Positions 1 to 7,850 of a stretch of 23,074 nt of DNA are shown piece by piece (the first letter of the stretch is position 1; each line of letters begins with the position of its first letter). Origin of the DNA: Calditrichota bacterium (GTDB lineage: Bacteria > Calditrichota > Calditrichia > RBG-13-44-9); contig JAJRXE010000212.1 in assembly GCA_024276455.1 (NCBI GenBank), forward strand, positions 1-23,074, written 5' to 3'. Both the position numbers and the translations under genes were made by a program. The notes beneath the pieces are model-generated. The model was given only the letters and a program-made list of their open reading frames with translations. It ran no database searches and had not been told where the DNA came from.

Positions 1-1785
1 AATCGGTCGGGTGGCCTCTTCCAGCCAGGCTTGCTCTTCTGGATTCAGATGGGGCGAGAGCCGCTCCCGCACCTGCCGGTGGTAATTGTTCAAAAATTCC
101 ACCTCTTTTTCATCCAGCAGGCTTTTTTCCACTAATCGTAAATCAATGGGACACCAGGTAATATTCTCGAAAGTCAAAAAGTTGGTTTCCGGATTGGGAT
201 TCCGCTGGTCTTCCACCACAACCATCATATTTTCCACCCGCATGCCGTATTCGCCATCTTTGTAGAAAGCGGGTTCGTTGGTGAGCACCATGCCGGGTTC
301 TAGCGCCACCCCAATGCCGCGGTAATAAGAAATCCCCTGCGGACCCTCATGCACATTCAGGTAAACGCCCACCCCGTGACCGGTACCGTGCCCGTAATTC
401 AGCCCAATGTCCCACAGCGGCTTGCGGGCAATGGTGTCCAGCTGGTTACCGGCGGTGTTGCGGGGGAACCGCGTCATGGTCAATTGCAGATGCCCTTTCA
501 AAATCCGGGTGAAGCGGTCTTTCTGCTCGGCGGTCGGTTCGCCTAAAGCCACCGTGCGGGTAATGTCGGTGGTTCCGTCCAGGTACTGGCCACCGGAGTC
601 GATCAGAAAAATTCCTTCCGGGCGCAACTCCACATCACTCTCCGGCGTGGGGGTGTAATGCACAATGGCTCCGTGCGCTCCGTAAGAGGCAATGGTGGGG
701 AAACTCAAGTCTCGGAACAGTTCCTGCTGTGCCCGCAACTGCCTCAGCTTCTCGCTGGCCGAAAGCTCCGTCACGCCACCCTGTGGAACCGTTTTCTCGA
801 GCCAGCACAGGAATTTCGCCATGGCCACTCCGTCGCGCAGATGAGCCGCCTTCATTCCGGCAATTTCGGTGGCATTTTTAATCGCTTTGAAGCGGGTAAT
901 CGGGCAGGGTTTAAACAACAGATCGGCTCCGTTTTCCAGCAGATCGACCACCCGGCGATTCACCGCTTCCGGGTCTAACCAAACCCGCGCCCGTTCCCTG
1001 GCCAGACCTCGCAGATGGTTTTCCAAATCCTCGTAGGCGTAAATCTGAACCTGCCCCTCCAGATGCTGCAGCACCTCTTCGGTCACTTTGTTCAAAGGGG
1101 TGAAGAGAAATGCATCCTGCTCCGTTACCACGGCGTAAGCAATTGCCACCGGATTGTAGGCCACATCGTTCCCGCGAATGTTGTACAGCCAGGCGATGTT
1201 GTCCAGGGTGGTAACCACGTGCGCCCGGGCGCCCTCTTCGGACATCTTCGCCCGTAGCCTCTTGAGTTTGCTCGCCACCGACTCGCCGCTAAATTTTTCC
1301 GGGTAAACGTGAATGGGGTCCGGGGGCAACGGTGGGCGGTCTTCCCAGATGGCGTCCACCAGATTTTCTTCAATAGACACCAGTTGAATCTCGCGGGAAG
1401 CCAATTCCTCTTGCATCTTCTTCGCGCTCTGGTAAGAAAACACCCACGGATCGATGCCCACCTTGCTCCCGGGCGAGAGCTCCTGTTTTAGCCATTGCGT
1501 TTGCGAAGGGGTTTCCGGCAACCCCATTTTAAAAAGGGCAATTCCACTGCCTCGCAGCTGTTCCTCTGCCTGCAAAAAATAGCGGGAATCCGTACACAGG
1601 CCGGCTTTCTCCAGGGTAATAACCAGGTCGCCCGCCGAACCGGTAAACTCGCTCAGCCATTTGCGGCGTTCCCACAACGCGGGTGGATATTCGCTCTGGT
1701 GCGGATCGGTACTGGGCACCAGATAGGCCTGAATGCCGTGCTGCCGCATGAGTTTGCGTAACGCAACCAATTTTTCTGACACCAT
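1..1785 (-). CDS. pepP: Xaa-Pro aminopeptidase (M24B, APP1 type), 3' end cut by window edge
   Basis: Cytosolic metallopeptidase that removes an N-terminal residue preceding proline. Reading from the ATG at 1785 gives 595 codons open to the edge. The full protein is probably only a few residues longer, since APP1-type enzymes are about 600 residues and the last visible residues (WLEEATRPI) look like the family C-terminus. All five expected metal ligands are visible: D396 (IDSGGQYLDG), D407 (TTDITRT), H470 (GHGTGHGVG), E504 (LTNEPAFY) and E518 (GMRVEN). Residues 1 to about 310 correspond to the two creatinase-like N-terminal domains of the long APP1 form. A GGGAGA ribosome site lies just upstream of the start. 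It appears to be transcribed alone. A possible promoter on the minus strand has TTGCTT (1842-1847), a 16-base spacer and TAATTT (1820-1825). Family assignment is secure; the gene symbol is by family. Confidence 0.93.
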   Translation of the reverse strand, partial: MVSEKLVALRKLMRQHGIQAYLVPSTDPHQSEYPPALWERRKWLSEFTGSAGDLVITLEKAGLCTDSRYFLQAEEQLRGSGIALFKMGLPETPSQTQWLKQELSPGSKVGIDPWVFSYQSAKKMQEELASREIQLVSIEENLVDAIWEDRPPLPPDPIHVYPEKFSGESVASKLKRLRAKMSEEGARAHVVTTLDNIAWLYNIRGNDVAYNPVAIAYAVVTEQDAFLFTPLNKVTEEVLQHLEGQVQIYAYEDLENHLRGLARERARVWLDPEAVNRRVVDLLENGADLLFKPCPITRFKAIKNATEIAGMKAAHLRDGVAMAKFLCWLEKTVPQGGVTELSASEKLRQLRAQQELFRDLSFPTIASYGAHGAIVHYTPTPESDVELRPEGIFLIDSGGQYLDGTTDITRTVALGEPTAEQKDRFTRILKGHLQLTMTRFPRNTAGNQLDTIARKPLWDIGLNYGHGTGHGVGVYLNVHEGPQGISYYRGIGVALEPGMVLTNEPAFYKDGEYGMRVENMMVVVEDQRNPNPETNFLTFENITWCPIDLRLVEKSLLDEKEVEFLNNYHRQVRERLSPHLNPEEQAWLEEATRPI

Positions 1786-1833
1786 TTTTCTCTCCCAATT
1801 TTTAAGAATCGAACACCCTAAATTAAGGCAGAG

Positions 1834-1883
1834 AAATCGAAAAGCAACGATTTGTTTTTTAATGGAAATCGTTTAACCGATTT
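1834..1883. promoter_or_regulatory. pair of AAATCG/CGATTT palindromes, candidate operator
   Basis: AAATCG (1834-1839) faces CGATTT (1848-1853) across 8 bases, and AAATCG (1866-1871) faces CGATTT (1878-1883) across 6 bases. The two centres are 31 bp apart, close to three helical turns, so bound dimers would sit on the same face of the DNA. The first palindrome overlaps the candidate -35 element (TTGCTT on the minus strand, 1842-1847) of the aminopeptidase gene. That arrangement suits a repressor site, but the function is inferred. The short AT-rich arms could also arise by chance. Confidence 0.35.
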
Positions 1884-2021
1884 TCCAACCGGATTTCCCG
1901 GGAGATTTTTTCCTCGCCTCTCTGTTAAAACGGTCCGGCGGCTTCACTGCGAGATTAACACCTCCCACCAGGAACAGAATGAACCTGCTTCCCCGGGCGT
2001 CCGGCATGGACTAAACGAAAT

Positions 2022-2054
2022 AAAAAAAGCGGAGCAACCTTCCGGTTACTCCGC
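2022..2054 (-). terminator. rho-independent terminator of the thiol-redox operon
   Basis: Read on the minus strand, GCGGAGTAACC and GGTTGCTCCGC form an 11-bp stem (one G-T pair) around a GGAA tetraloop, followed at once by seven T residues. It starts about 36 bases after the stop codon of the osmC-like gene and closes the three-gene operon. Confidence 0.92.
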
Positions 2055-2090
2055 CTGATTTATGTGAAAAACTCTCCCCTTGCCAAAAAA

Positions 2091-2522
2091 CTATTCGCTT
2101 TCAATCAGCTCGTAGGTGTGATTCACCGGTATTCCGGCCCGGCGAATCATTTCCGACACCGAGCAATAAACGTCCTGCGAAAGATTAATTGCCTTCTCGA
2201 TTTTATCTTTTACCGCTTCCAGATTCTTGCCCCAGAATTTGTAGGTAATATCGATTTTGGTGTACACCTTGGGGTGCTCCGACGCCCGTTCCGAATCCAC
2301 ATGAACTTCGAATTTGTCAATTTTCACCCGCATTTTGTTCAAAATCGATGCCACGTCCGCACCGGTACAACCGGCCAGACTAATTAGAAACAGCTCCATG
2401 GGGCGGGTTCCCGCTTCGGCACCGCCAAAATGTTCCGGGCCGTCCATCGCGACCCAGTGATTGGACTTGGCGCGCCCAATAAAGGTAACCCCCTCGACGT
2501 GTCTGGCAATGACTTGACTCAT
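2091..2522 (-). CDS. OsmC-like peroxiredoxin-fold protein
   Basis: OsmC/Ohr-superfamily proteins are small cytosolic thiol peroxidases that reduce organic hydroperoxides through two cysteines. The 143 residues match the usual length, and both cysteines are placed as expected: C52 in LAGCTGADV at the start of the central helix and C120 in DVYCSVSEM. The surrounding pattern is that of the general OsmC/YhfA branch rather than of Ohr, so the substrate is not certain. It is the last gene of the redox operon: the stop of the TlpA-like gene is 17 bases upstream and an AGAGGAGAGGG ribosome site lies in that gap. Its position after two thioredoxin-fold genes supports a role in thiol or peroxide homeostasis. 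Confidence 0.88.
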   Translation of the reverse strand: MSQVIARHVEGVTFIGRAKSNHWVAMDGPEHFGGAEAGTRPMELFLISLAGCTGADVASILNKMRVKIDKFEVHVDSERASEHPKVYTKIDITYKFWGKNLEAVKDKIEKAINLSQDVYCSVSEMIRRAGIPVNHTYELIESE

Positions 2523-2539
2523 TTATTCCCTCTCCTCTT

Positions 2540-3109
2540 TTATTCGTTTAATAATCTCACGATATGGCTCTCGAAGTAACTCACCGGACGGTAACCCACT
2601 ACACGGTCTACTACCTGGCCCTTTTTATTAATCACAAAAGTGGTCGGAATGCTCTCAATTCCTCCGTAAGCCATCACCACCTGCTGATTTCCCAGCGCAA
2701 TTGGGTAAGAGATGTTGTAATCCGCCATGAAAGGACGGACCACCGCCCAACCCTGACGATCCAGCGCAATGCCGATGATTTCCACGCCCTGGTCTTTGTA
2801 CTTTTCGTACAGGCTCACGAAGCCGGGAATTTCTTTCCGACAGGGCGGGCACCAGGTTGCCCAGAAGTCCAGGATAATTACTTTGCCTTTGTGATCGCTC
2901 AGGCGCAGGAGATTGCCGTTGTGGTCGGTCACCGCAAAATCCGGTGCGGTGGGATAAGTGAATTCGTCCGCCGGCTGGGATTGAGAAGCCACGGCAGAGC
3001 TGGGTTTCACCGGCCGGGGTCCCGACTGCGCCTGGCCGGATTCTTTGGAGCAAGACCAGACCAGGGTGAAAGCCGTTACAAATAAAACTACACTAAAAAA
3101 TTTCTTCAT
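2540..3109 (-). CDS. TlpA/ResA-like thioredoxin-fold lipoprotein
   Basis: Predicted membrane-anchored, exported thiol-disulfide oxidoreductase of 189 residues. The N-terminus has a KK pair, a hydrophobic stretch (4-18) and a lipobox ending in C20 (LVWSC), so it should be a lipoprotein. A low-complexity Gln/Ser/Pro linker covers about 21-50. The AhpC/TSA-thioredoxin domain follows with WCPPC at 86-90 (C87, C90) and the cis-proline loop SIPTTF with P155. Family members reduce partner proteins such as apocytochromes c or maintain extracytoplasmic thiols; no cytochrome maturation gene is nearby, so the target is unknown. A strong ACGGAGG site lies 8 bases before the ATG. It sits second in the operon, 20 bases after the PDO gene. 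Confidence 0.9.
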   Translation of the reverse strand: MKKFFSVVLFVTAFTLVWSCSKESGQAQSGPRPVKPSSAVASQSQPADEFTYPTAPDFAVTDHNGNLLRLSDHKGKVIILDFWATWCPPCRKEIPGFVSLYEKYKDQGVEIIGIALDRQGWAVVRPFMADYNISYPIALGNQQVVMAYGGIESIPTTFVINKKGQVVDRVVGYRPVSYFESHIVRLLNE

Positions 3110-3129
3110 GAGAAAAACCTCCGTTTAGA

Positions 3130-3792
3130 TTAACCCTCGGGATACATCTGACGGTAACCCTCCATGATTCGCTGGACGAAATGGGGTTCCGGCAGAGCGC
3201 CCTCGATCGCATACGACTCGCCCACCATGGTGCGTGGCACACCCTGGACATGATATTTCACCGCCAGATGCGGGAATTCCGAAGCCTCTACCATGTCCGC
3301 CACAATATTTTTATTAATCATGGCCAATTTGTGTGCCAGCATCACGGCGTTCGGACAATACGGACAGGTGGGCGTGACAAACACCTGCAAACGTAACGGC
3401 TTGTCGATCTGAGAAATCAGGTTAATCGTTTCCTGCGAAAGATCGGGCTGGCCTTTTGCCACGGTTTGAATATCCTCCAGCAAAGACCCAAACTCGTATC
3501 CAGATGGAATACCGTAATAGCGTATTCCCAGATCCTCATCCGCCAAAATCACGGTTGCCGGTATCTTGTCAATCTTGTATTTTTCCACCTGTTCTTTGTC
3601 ATTAACGAAATTGTACACTTCCAGTTCCACGTTGCCGCCGCTCAGGTCGCGCAGTTCTTCCAGCAGTTGGCGGGTTTCCCGACAATACTGACACTCCAGC
3701 TCCTGAGTAAAATAGATCAATTTGACCTTGCGAGGTAGCTTAGTCAGAATATCCCCCACAATTTTGGCGTCTTCTCCGGTAATAAAAGGCAT
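3130..3792 (-). CDS. PDO-type protein disulfide oxidoreductase, two thioredoxin domains
   Basis: A 220-residue protein made of two thioredoxin-fold units, each with its own redox site: CQYC at 34-37 with cis-Pro P78 (DKIPAT) and CPYC at 143-146 with cis-Pro P186 (GVPRT). No signal peptide is visible, so it should be cytosolic. The length, tandem domains and the CQYC/CPYC pair match the protein disulfide oxidoreductases described from hyperthermophiles such as Pyrococcus furiosus and Aquifex. Those are thought to form, reduce or shuffle protein disulfides together with a thioredoxin-reductase-like partner. No reductase gene is adjacent here. It is the first gene of the redox operon, with an excellent AAAGGAGG site and an 18-bp palindrome 68-85 bases upstream of the start. 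Confidence 0.9.
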   Translation of the reverse strand: MPFITGEDAKIVGDILTKLPRKVKLIYFTQELECQYCRETRQLLEELRDLSGGNVELEVYNFVNDKEQVEKYKIDKIPATVILADEDLGIRYYGIPSGYEFGSLLEDIQTVAKGQPDLSQETINLISQIDKPLRLQVFVTPTCPYCPNAVMLAHKLAMINKNIVADMVEASEFPHLAVKYHVQGVPRTMVGESYAIEGALPEPHFVQRIMEGYRQMYPEG

Positions 3793-3859
3793 TATTCATT
3801 CCTCCTTTAAATATATTGTTTTTCGTTCTTTCAATTTAGTTCGATGTTAAGATGAATGG

Positions 3860-3877
3860 CTGTAAGAAAAGTTACAG
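3860..3877. promoter_or_regulatory. CTGTAA-N6-TTACAG palindrome upstream of the redox operon
   Basis: CTGTAA (3860-3865) and TTACAG (3872-3877) form a perfect dyad with a 6-base centre. TGTAA-N6-TTACA has the geometry of CRP/FNR-superfamily sites (two 5-bp half-sites, 6-bp spacer) and also fits the GTA-N8-TAC layout of NtcA-like members. It lies 68-85 bases upstream of the PDO start, a normal distance for transcription control. The regulator is unknown and the assignment is inference. The rest of the 165-base gap (3793-3957) holds only a short C/G-rich inverted repeat at 3906-3917. Confidence 0.45.
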
Positions 3878-3957
3878 ATGCAAAAAACAAAATAGCTGTT
3901 GGAACCCCCGGGCGGGGAGAGAGCAGGCTGACCAGATTAAACGAGACACCGGATTTC

Positions 3958-5613
3958 TTAAGTTTGAATCACTCCCGGGTTAAAACGGGGCATTTCCGGA
4001 TTGTGCTCCGCCATTCGTATTCCGGTGGAGATAATGCGGCGGATTTCCAGCGGATCGACAATACCATCCACCCAGAGCCGGGCCGCGGCGTACACCGGAT
4101 CCATCTGTTCGCTGTAGCGGTCCTGGATTTCTTTCAGCAGACGCTGTTTTTCCTCTTCGGTAATCTCTTTGCCGGCCTTTTTTAGCTGAGAAAGCCGAAT
4201 ACTCAGCAGGGTCTGGCTGGCCTGGTAACCGCCCATTACGGCAATGTTGGCCGAAGGCAGGGCAAAAATCAGGCGCGGATCGTAAGCCTTGCCACACATG
4301 GCGTAATTTCCGGCTCCGAAGCTGTTGCCCACAATAAAGGTAAATTTGGGCACCACGGAATTGGCCACCACATTCACCAGCTTGGCGCCGTCCTTTAAAA
4401 TCCCCCCGTGCTCCGCCTGCTTCCCCACCATGAAACCGGTGACGTCCTGGAAAAACACCAGCGGAATGCGCTTTTGATTGCAGTTCATGATGAAACGAGC
4501 GGCTTTGTCGGCGCTGTCGGAATAGATCACCCCGCCAATTTGCATTTCACCCTTCCGGGATCGCACCACCAGGCGTTGATTGGCCACAATTCCCACCGCG
4601 TAGCCGTCGATGCGCCCGTAGCCGGTGATGATGGTTTTCCCGTAGCCGGCTTTGTACTCATCCAGTTCGCTGTTGTCCAGAATCCGGGCTAAAAACTGGT
4701 ACATGTCGTAGGGACGGGACCGGTCGGAGGGGATGATGCCGTAGATCTCTTCCGGGTCGAATTTGGGGGGTGCGGGTTCCGCCCGGTCAAACAGCTGAGA
4801 GGGAAACTTCCCCAGCTTTTCCATCAAGTTACGAATCAGCTTCAGGGCCTCTTCCTCGTTGGGCACCCGGTAGTCTGTTACCCCGCTGATTTCGCTGTGC
4901 ACAATGGCGCCGCCCAGCTCCTGATTGTCCACTTCTTCCCCAATGGCCGCTTTTACCAGGTGTGCCCCAGCCAGAAAGACGGTGCCATTTCCTTCCACAA
5001 TCAACGCCTCATCGCTCATGATGGGTAAATAAGCCCCGCCGGCCACGCAGTTGCCCAGAATGGCCGCAATCTGAGGAATTCCCATAGATGACATCACGGC
5101 GTTATTGCGGAAAATGCGCCCAAAGTGCTCCTTGTCCGGGAAAAGGTCGTCCTGCAGGGGGAGAAAAATGCCGGCGGAATCCACCAGGTACACAATGGGC
5201 AGGCGGTTTTCCATGGAAATTTCCTGCGCCCGCAGGTTTTTCTTGCAGGTCATGGGAAACCAGGCTCCTGCCTTGACGGTCGGGTCATTCACCACAATAA
5301 CGGTGTCGCGGCCGTGGATTTTCCCGATGCCAAACACCGTACCCGACGAGGCGGCACCGCCGTACTCTTTGTACATACCGTAAGCAGCATATTTGCCGAT
5401 TTCCAGAAAATAGGAGTCCGGGTCAATTAAGCGGCGAATTCGCTCTCGGACCGGAAATTTTCCCTGTTTGAGAATCTTTTGCAAATATTTTTCGCCGCCG
5501 CCCCGTTCTACTTCTGCGTCCACTTTCTTCAGGCGTTCTTTGAGTTGCCGGTAAAATTCCTCATTTTTCTTGAACTGATCATCTTTCTTAATTTCCGATC
5601 CAATAATCGCCAT
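3958..5613 (-). CDS. acyl-CoA carboxylase carboxyltransferase (beta) subunit, MCC/GCC type
   Basis: Transfers a carboxyl group from carboxybiotin to an acyl-CoA. The 551 residues contain both crotonase-fold halves. The N-terminal CoA-binding half has FPDKEHFGRIF (158-168) and GNCVAGGAYLPIMSD (187-201). The C-terminal biotin-binding half has GNSFGAGNYAMCG (429-441) and MGGYQAS (460-466). Length and motif set fit the 3-methylcrotonyl-CoA or geranyl-CoA carboxylase branch (MccB/LiuB/AtuC) better than propionyl-CoA carboxylase. DSAGI at 145-149 replaces the DSGGA usual in MCC-type subunits, which might affect substrate choice. It follows the acyl-CoA dehydrogenase gene by 33 bases with an AAAGGAGG site. 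The biotin carboxylase/BCCP subunit needed for activity is not in the window. Substrate is inferred from the family only. Confidence 0.9.
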   Translation of the reverse strand: MAIIGSEIKKDDQFKKNEEFYRQLKERLKKVDAEVERGGGEKYLQKILKQGKFPVRERIRRLIDPDSYFLEIGKYAAYGMYKEYGGAASSGTVFGIGKIHGRDTVIVVNDPTVKAGAWFPMTCKKNLRAQEISMENRLPIVYLVDSAGIFLPLQDDLFPDKEHFGRIFRNNAVMSSMGIPQIAAILGNCVAGGAYLPIMSDEALIVEGNGTVFLAGAHLVKAAIGEEVDNQELGGAIVHSEISGVTDYRVPNEEEALKLIRNLMEKLGKFPSQLFDRAEPAPPKFDPEEIYGIIPSDRSRPYDMYQFLARILDNSELDEYKAGYGKTIITGYGRIDGYAVGIVANQRLVVRSRKGEMQIGGVIYSDSADKAARFIMNCNQKRIPLVFFQDVTGFMVGKQAEHGGILKDGAKLVNVVANSVVPKFTFIVGNSFGAGNYAMCGKAYDPRLIFALPSANIAVMGGYQASQTLLSIRLSQLKKAGKEITEEEKQRLLKEIQDRYSEQMDPVYAAARLWVDGIVDPLEIRRIISTGIRMAEHNPEMPRFNPGVIQT

Positions 5614-5646
5614 ATATCCTCCTTTATCGGGAAAATGCCCCTGGTT

Positions 5647-6801
5647 TCAAACGGTACGGGTTTGCCGGAGAATGTCCCGGGCGATGACCAGACGCAGAAT
5701 TTCCGAAGTTCCCTCGCCGATTGTGCCCAGCTTGGCATCCCGGTAAAACTTTTCCGCCGGATATTCTTTAATAAAACCGTAGCCGCCAAAAATCTGAACC
5801 GCCTCGTTGGAGGCCCGCACCGCTACTTCGCTGGCGTACAATTTCGCCATGGCCGACTCCAGATTCACGTTCCGGCCCTGGTCCTTCATCCAGGCGGCGC
5901 GCATGATGAGCAAACGGGCAGCGTCGATCTCGGTAGCCATGTCCGCCAATTTAAACTTGGTCGCCTGAAAGTCGGCGATTTTCTTTCCGAAAGCCTCGCG
6001 CTCCTGGCTGTATTTCAGAGCATTTTCGTAAGCGCCGCGGGCAATCCCCACACACATGGCCCCAATGCTGATTCGTCCCCCGTCCAGGGTCGCCATGGCC
6101 TGGTGGAACCCTTCACCCTCTTCGCCAATCAGATTCTCGGCCGGAATTTCACAATCGTCGAAAAACAGCTCGGCCGTGTCGCTGGCGCGCATGCCCAGTT
6201 TGTTCAAATTCTTGCTGATTTTGTATCCCGGAGTCCCTTTTTCCACCACAAACGCCGAAATGCCCCGGGTCCCTTTTTCCGGATCGGTTCGGGCAATAAC
6301 CACGGTGTAATCGGCGTAGTTCGGGTTGGTAATAAACGTTTTGGAACCGTTCAACACCCACTTGTCGCCCCGCTTTACCGCGGTGGTTTTCAGCGCCTTG
6401 GCATCGCTGCCGCAAGAAGGCTCGGTCAGCGCCCAGGCCGAAAGCGTTTCGCCCTTAACCAGGCGGGGAATGTACCGCTGCTTCTGCTCTTCGCTTCCAA
6501 AATTAAAAATGTGAAACGTACCCAACGAGTTGTGCGCCGCCACAATCAATCCCACCGAAGGATCCACTGCGGAAAGCTCCTCGACAATCAGGGCGTACTC
6601 AATGTATCCCATGCCGGCACCACCGTACGATTCCGGGTAAATAATTCCCAGCAATCCCAACTCGCCCAATTTTCGTATGATTTCCTCCGGGAATTTTTTC
6701 TCCTCGTCGTACTCCATGACGTGGGGAGCGATTTCCTTCTCCGCAAATTCCCGCACCATCTGCTGAATGGCCTTTTGTTCCTCGCTTAATTCAAAATTCA
6801 T
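5647..6801 (-). CDS. acyl-CoA dehydrogenase
   Basis: FAD enzyme that forms the 2,3-double bond of an acyl-CoA and passes electrons to ETF. The 384 residues span the usual N-terminal helical domain (1-120), middle beta domain (about 121-230, with WALTEPSCGSDA at 123-134) and C-terminal helical domain. The catalytic-base position common to short- and branched-chain members is filled by E363 (IGEGTSEI), after GGYGFIKEYPAEKFYRDAK (339-357). An isovaleryl-CoA dehydrogenase would carry its base elsewhere, so a short/branched acyl-CoA dehydrogenase is the safer label. It is the first gene of a two-gene operon with the carboxyltransferase, which implies that its enoyl-CoA product could be the carboxylation substrate, as in leucine or geranyl-CoA breakdown. 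An AGGGGA site precedes the ATG. Confidence 0.92.
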   Translation of the reverse strand: MNFELSEEQKAIQQMVREFAEKEIAPHVMEYDEEKKFPEEIIRKLGELGLLGIIYPESYGGAGMGYIEYALIVEELSAVDPSVGLIVAAHNSLGTFHIFNFGSEEQKQRYIPRLVKGETLSAWALTEPSCGSDAKALKTTAVKRGDKWVLNGSKTFITNPNYADYTVVIARTDPEKGTRGISAFVVEKGTPGYKISKNLNKLGMRASDTAELFFDDCEIPAENLIGEEGEGFHQAMATLDGGRISIGAMCVGIARGAYENALKYSQEREAFGKKIADFQATKFKLADMATEIDAARLLIMRAAWMKDQGRNVNLESAMAKLYASEVAVRASNEAVQIFGGYGFIKEYPAEKFYRDAKLGTIGEGTSEILRLVIARDILRQTRTV

Positions 6802-6820
6802 TCTCGTCCCCTATGTTTAG

Positions 6821-6848
6821 ATCGTATTTCCCAAAACAATACCCTCAA
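6821..6848 (-). promoter_or_regulatory. possible promoter of the acyl-CoA dehydrogenase operon
   Basis: Read on the minus strand, TTGAGG (6843-6848) and TACGAT (6821-6826) are separated by 16 bases, each matching four of six sigma-70 positions. The implied start would leave a leader of about 13 bases that still contains the AGGGG ribosome site. The rest of the gap (6849-7015) holds a TTCCCGGGA copy at 6974-6984 and no clear terminator for the membrane gene to its right. Confidence 0.3.
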
Positions 6849-7015
6849 TGAAGAGAATTAAAACCAAAGAATTCCTTTATTTCTGAATACTCGTTTTATC
6901 GGCTGCTACACGGTAAAATCTTAGCGACTTTGTCTTTCAACCTGCTGTTTTGCCGGTCCGCTAATCGAACGGCATTCCCGGGACCAATCGGTTTGCCCCC
7001 TCAGCAACCTCTTCA

Positions 7016-7741
7016 TTAAATCAGGTCTTTCCGTCCCATTAATTTTAGATTCCCATAAAAATAGAACAGGAATTGCAGGACAGCAACTAATAAAAACACA
7101 ATCTGCCAAAAAGTAAGTTTAACCTTAACCGCCGCAAAAATCAACTCCAGAAAAGGCGGCAAGACAAACACCAGCAAGGCGTATCCTTCTTTCCAGGAAT
7201 GCAGCGGAAAAAGCGCTATTTTATTAATGATGCTGCCGAAAACCACCGGAAAAATCAGCAGCCAGGCAATCCCGGGGCGATACGTGAAGGAAAAGCTCAA
7301 CAGGGCGGTGGAGAGCAGCAAAAGCAAGGCAATAATGGCCAAACGCGGGATCAGCAAGAGGAAATAGCCCGGATCCAGGAATCGAATTCCGTAAATCAGA
7401 CTGAAGAACGCCACCCAGAAGAAATCGATGAGAAAAATGAGCAGGAATTTGGCCACAAAGAAATTTCTGCGTCCGTTACGCCGCACCAGGGGAAACTGCA
7501 GGGCATTTCCCTTTTCCAGGTAAAACAGTGAGGGAACCGTTACCAGGTTCAGTACCAATGCCAGAACGCCCAGCACCGTCCAGATGGGATCTTCCGGTTT
7601 CTCCCCGTAAAGGAATCCCCAGAAGAAAATATGAAAGATGACAATCAGGACAATCTCTCGCAAATAGCGGTGGCTCCGCCAGTAATTCTTGAAAAAATAA
7701 TTCAAGTAAATCGGAATGATTTTTAATCCCTCCAGCGGCAT
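7016..7741 (-). CDS. integral membrane protein, possible ABC-2-like permease without ATPase
   Basis: I do not recognise a named family. The 241 residues are mostly hydrophobic with about seven predicted membrane spans (near 28-45, 53-74, 95-117, 124-152, 158-176, 185-204, 210-230). After the second span, FYLEKGNALQFPLVRRNGRR (73-92) followed by NFFVAKFLLIF resembles the cytoplasmic elbow of ABC-2 transporter permeases, where an acidic/basic pair, a Leu-Pro stretch and an Arg-rich turn precede a conserved Lys. This is pattern resemblance only. No ATPase gene is adjacent, the gene stands alone between a divergent promoter region and the acyl-CoA operon, and the ribosome site is weak (TTTGGA). 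It could equally be an unrelated membrane protein. Confidence 0.72.
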   Translation of the reverse strand: MPLEGLKIIPIYLNYFFKNYWRSHRYLREIVLIVIFHIFFWGFLYGEKPEDPIWTVLGVLALVLNLVTVPSLFYLEKGNALQFPLVRRNGRRNFFVAKFLLIFLIDFFWVAFFSLIYGIRFLDPGYFLLLIPRLAIIALLLLLSTALLSFSFTYRPGIAWLLIFPVVFGSIINKIALFPLHSWKEGYALLVFVLPPFLELIFAAVKVKLTFWQIVFLLVAVLQFLFYFYGNLKLMGRKDLI

Positions 7742-7850
7742 TCCAAAGCACCGTGATTTAAAGAAACAAAATATTCTTGAGGTCTTCCTAACCCATCCCG
7801 GTGTAAAAGAGTCTTTCCCTCCGATTTTAAAATATACGAACTGAAGGGCA

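Larger units (their letters stand above)
1786..2090. other. intergenic region between the aminopeptidase and osmC-like genes
   Basis: This 305-base gap has no credible gene. From left to right it holds a candidate minus-strand promoter for the aminopeptidase (1820-1847), two small palindromes (1834-1883), one copy of the TTCCCGGGA motif (1894-1904) and the terminator of the redox operon (2022-2054). A short open frame at 1852-2058 overlaps these elements, has no ribosome site and reads like noise. Confidence 0.6.

Noticed and set aside
1852..2058. 68-codon frame between the aminopeptidase and osmC-like genes
   Set aside because: It overlaps palindromes and the terminator, has no ribosome site and no recognisable protein features.
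2564..3085. 173-codon plus-strand frame opposite the TlpA-like gene
   Set aside because: It mirrors the codon bias of the real gene, whose lipobox and WCPPC motif settle the coding strand.
3808..3830. TATATTTA with TTGAAA upstream as a promoter for the PDO gene (minus strand)
   Set aside because: The -10 would abut the AAAGGAGG site, so a transcript starting 7 bases later would lack its own ribosome site.
5479..6789. Long open frame of 436 codons on the plus strand opposite the acyl-CoA dehydrogenase
   Set aside because: It is the antisense shadow of two confidently assigned genes, has low-complexity His/Arg/Phe-rich content and shows no recognisable domain.
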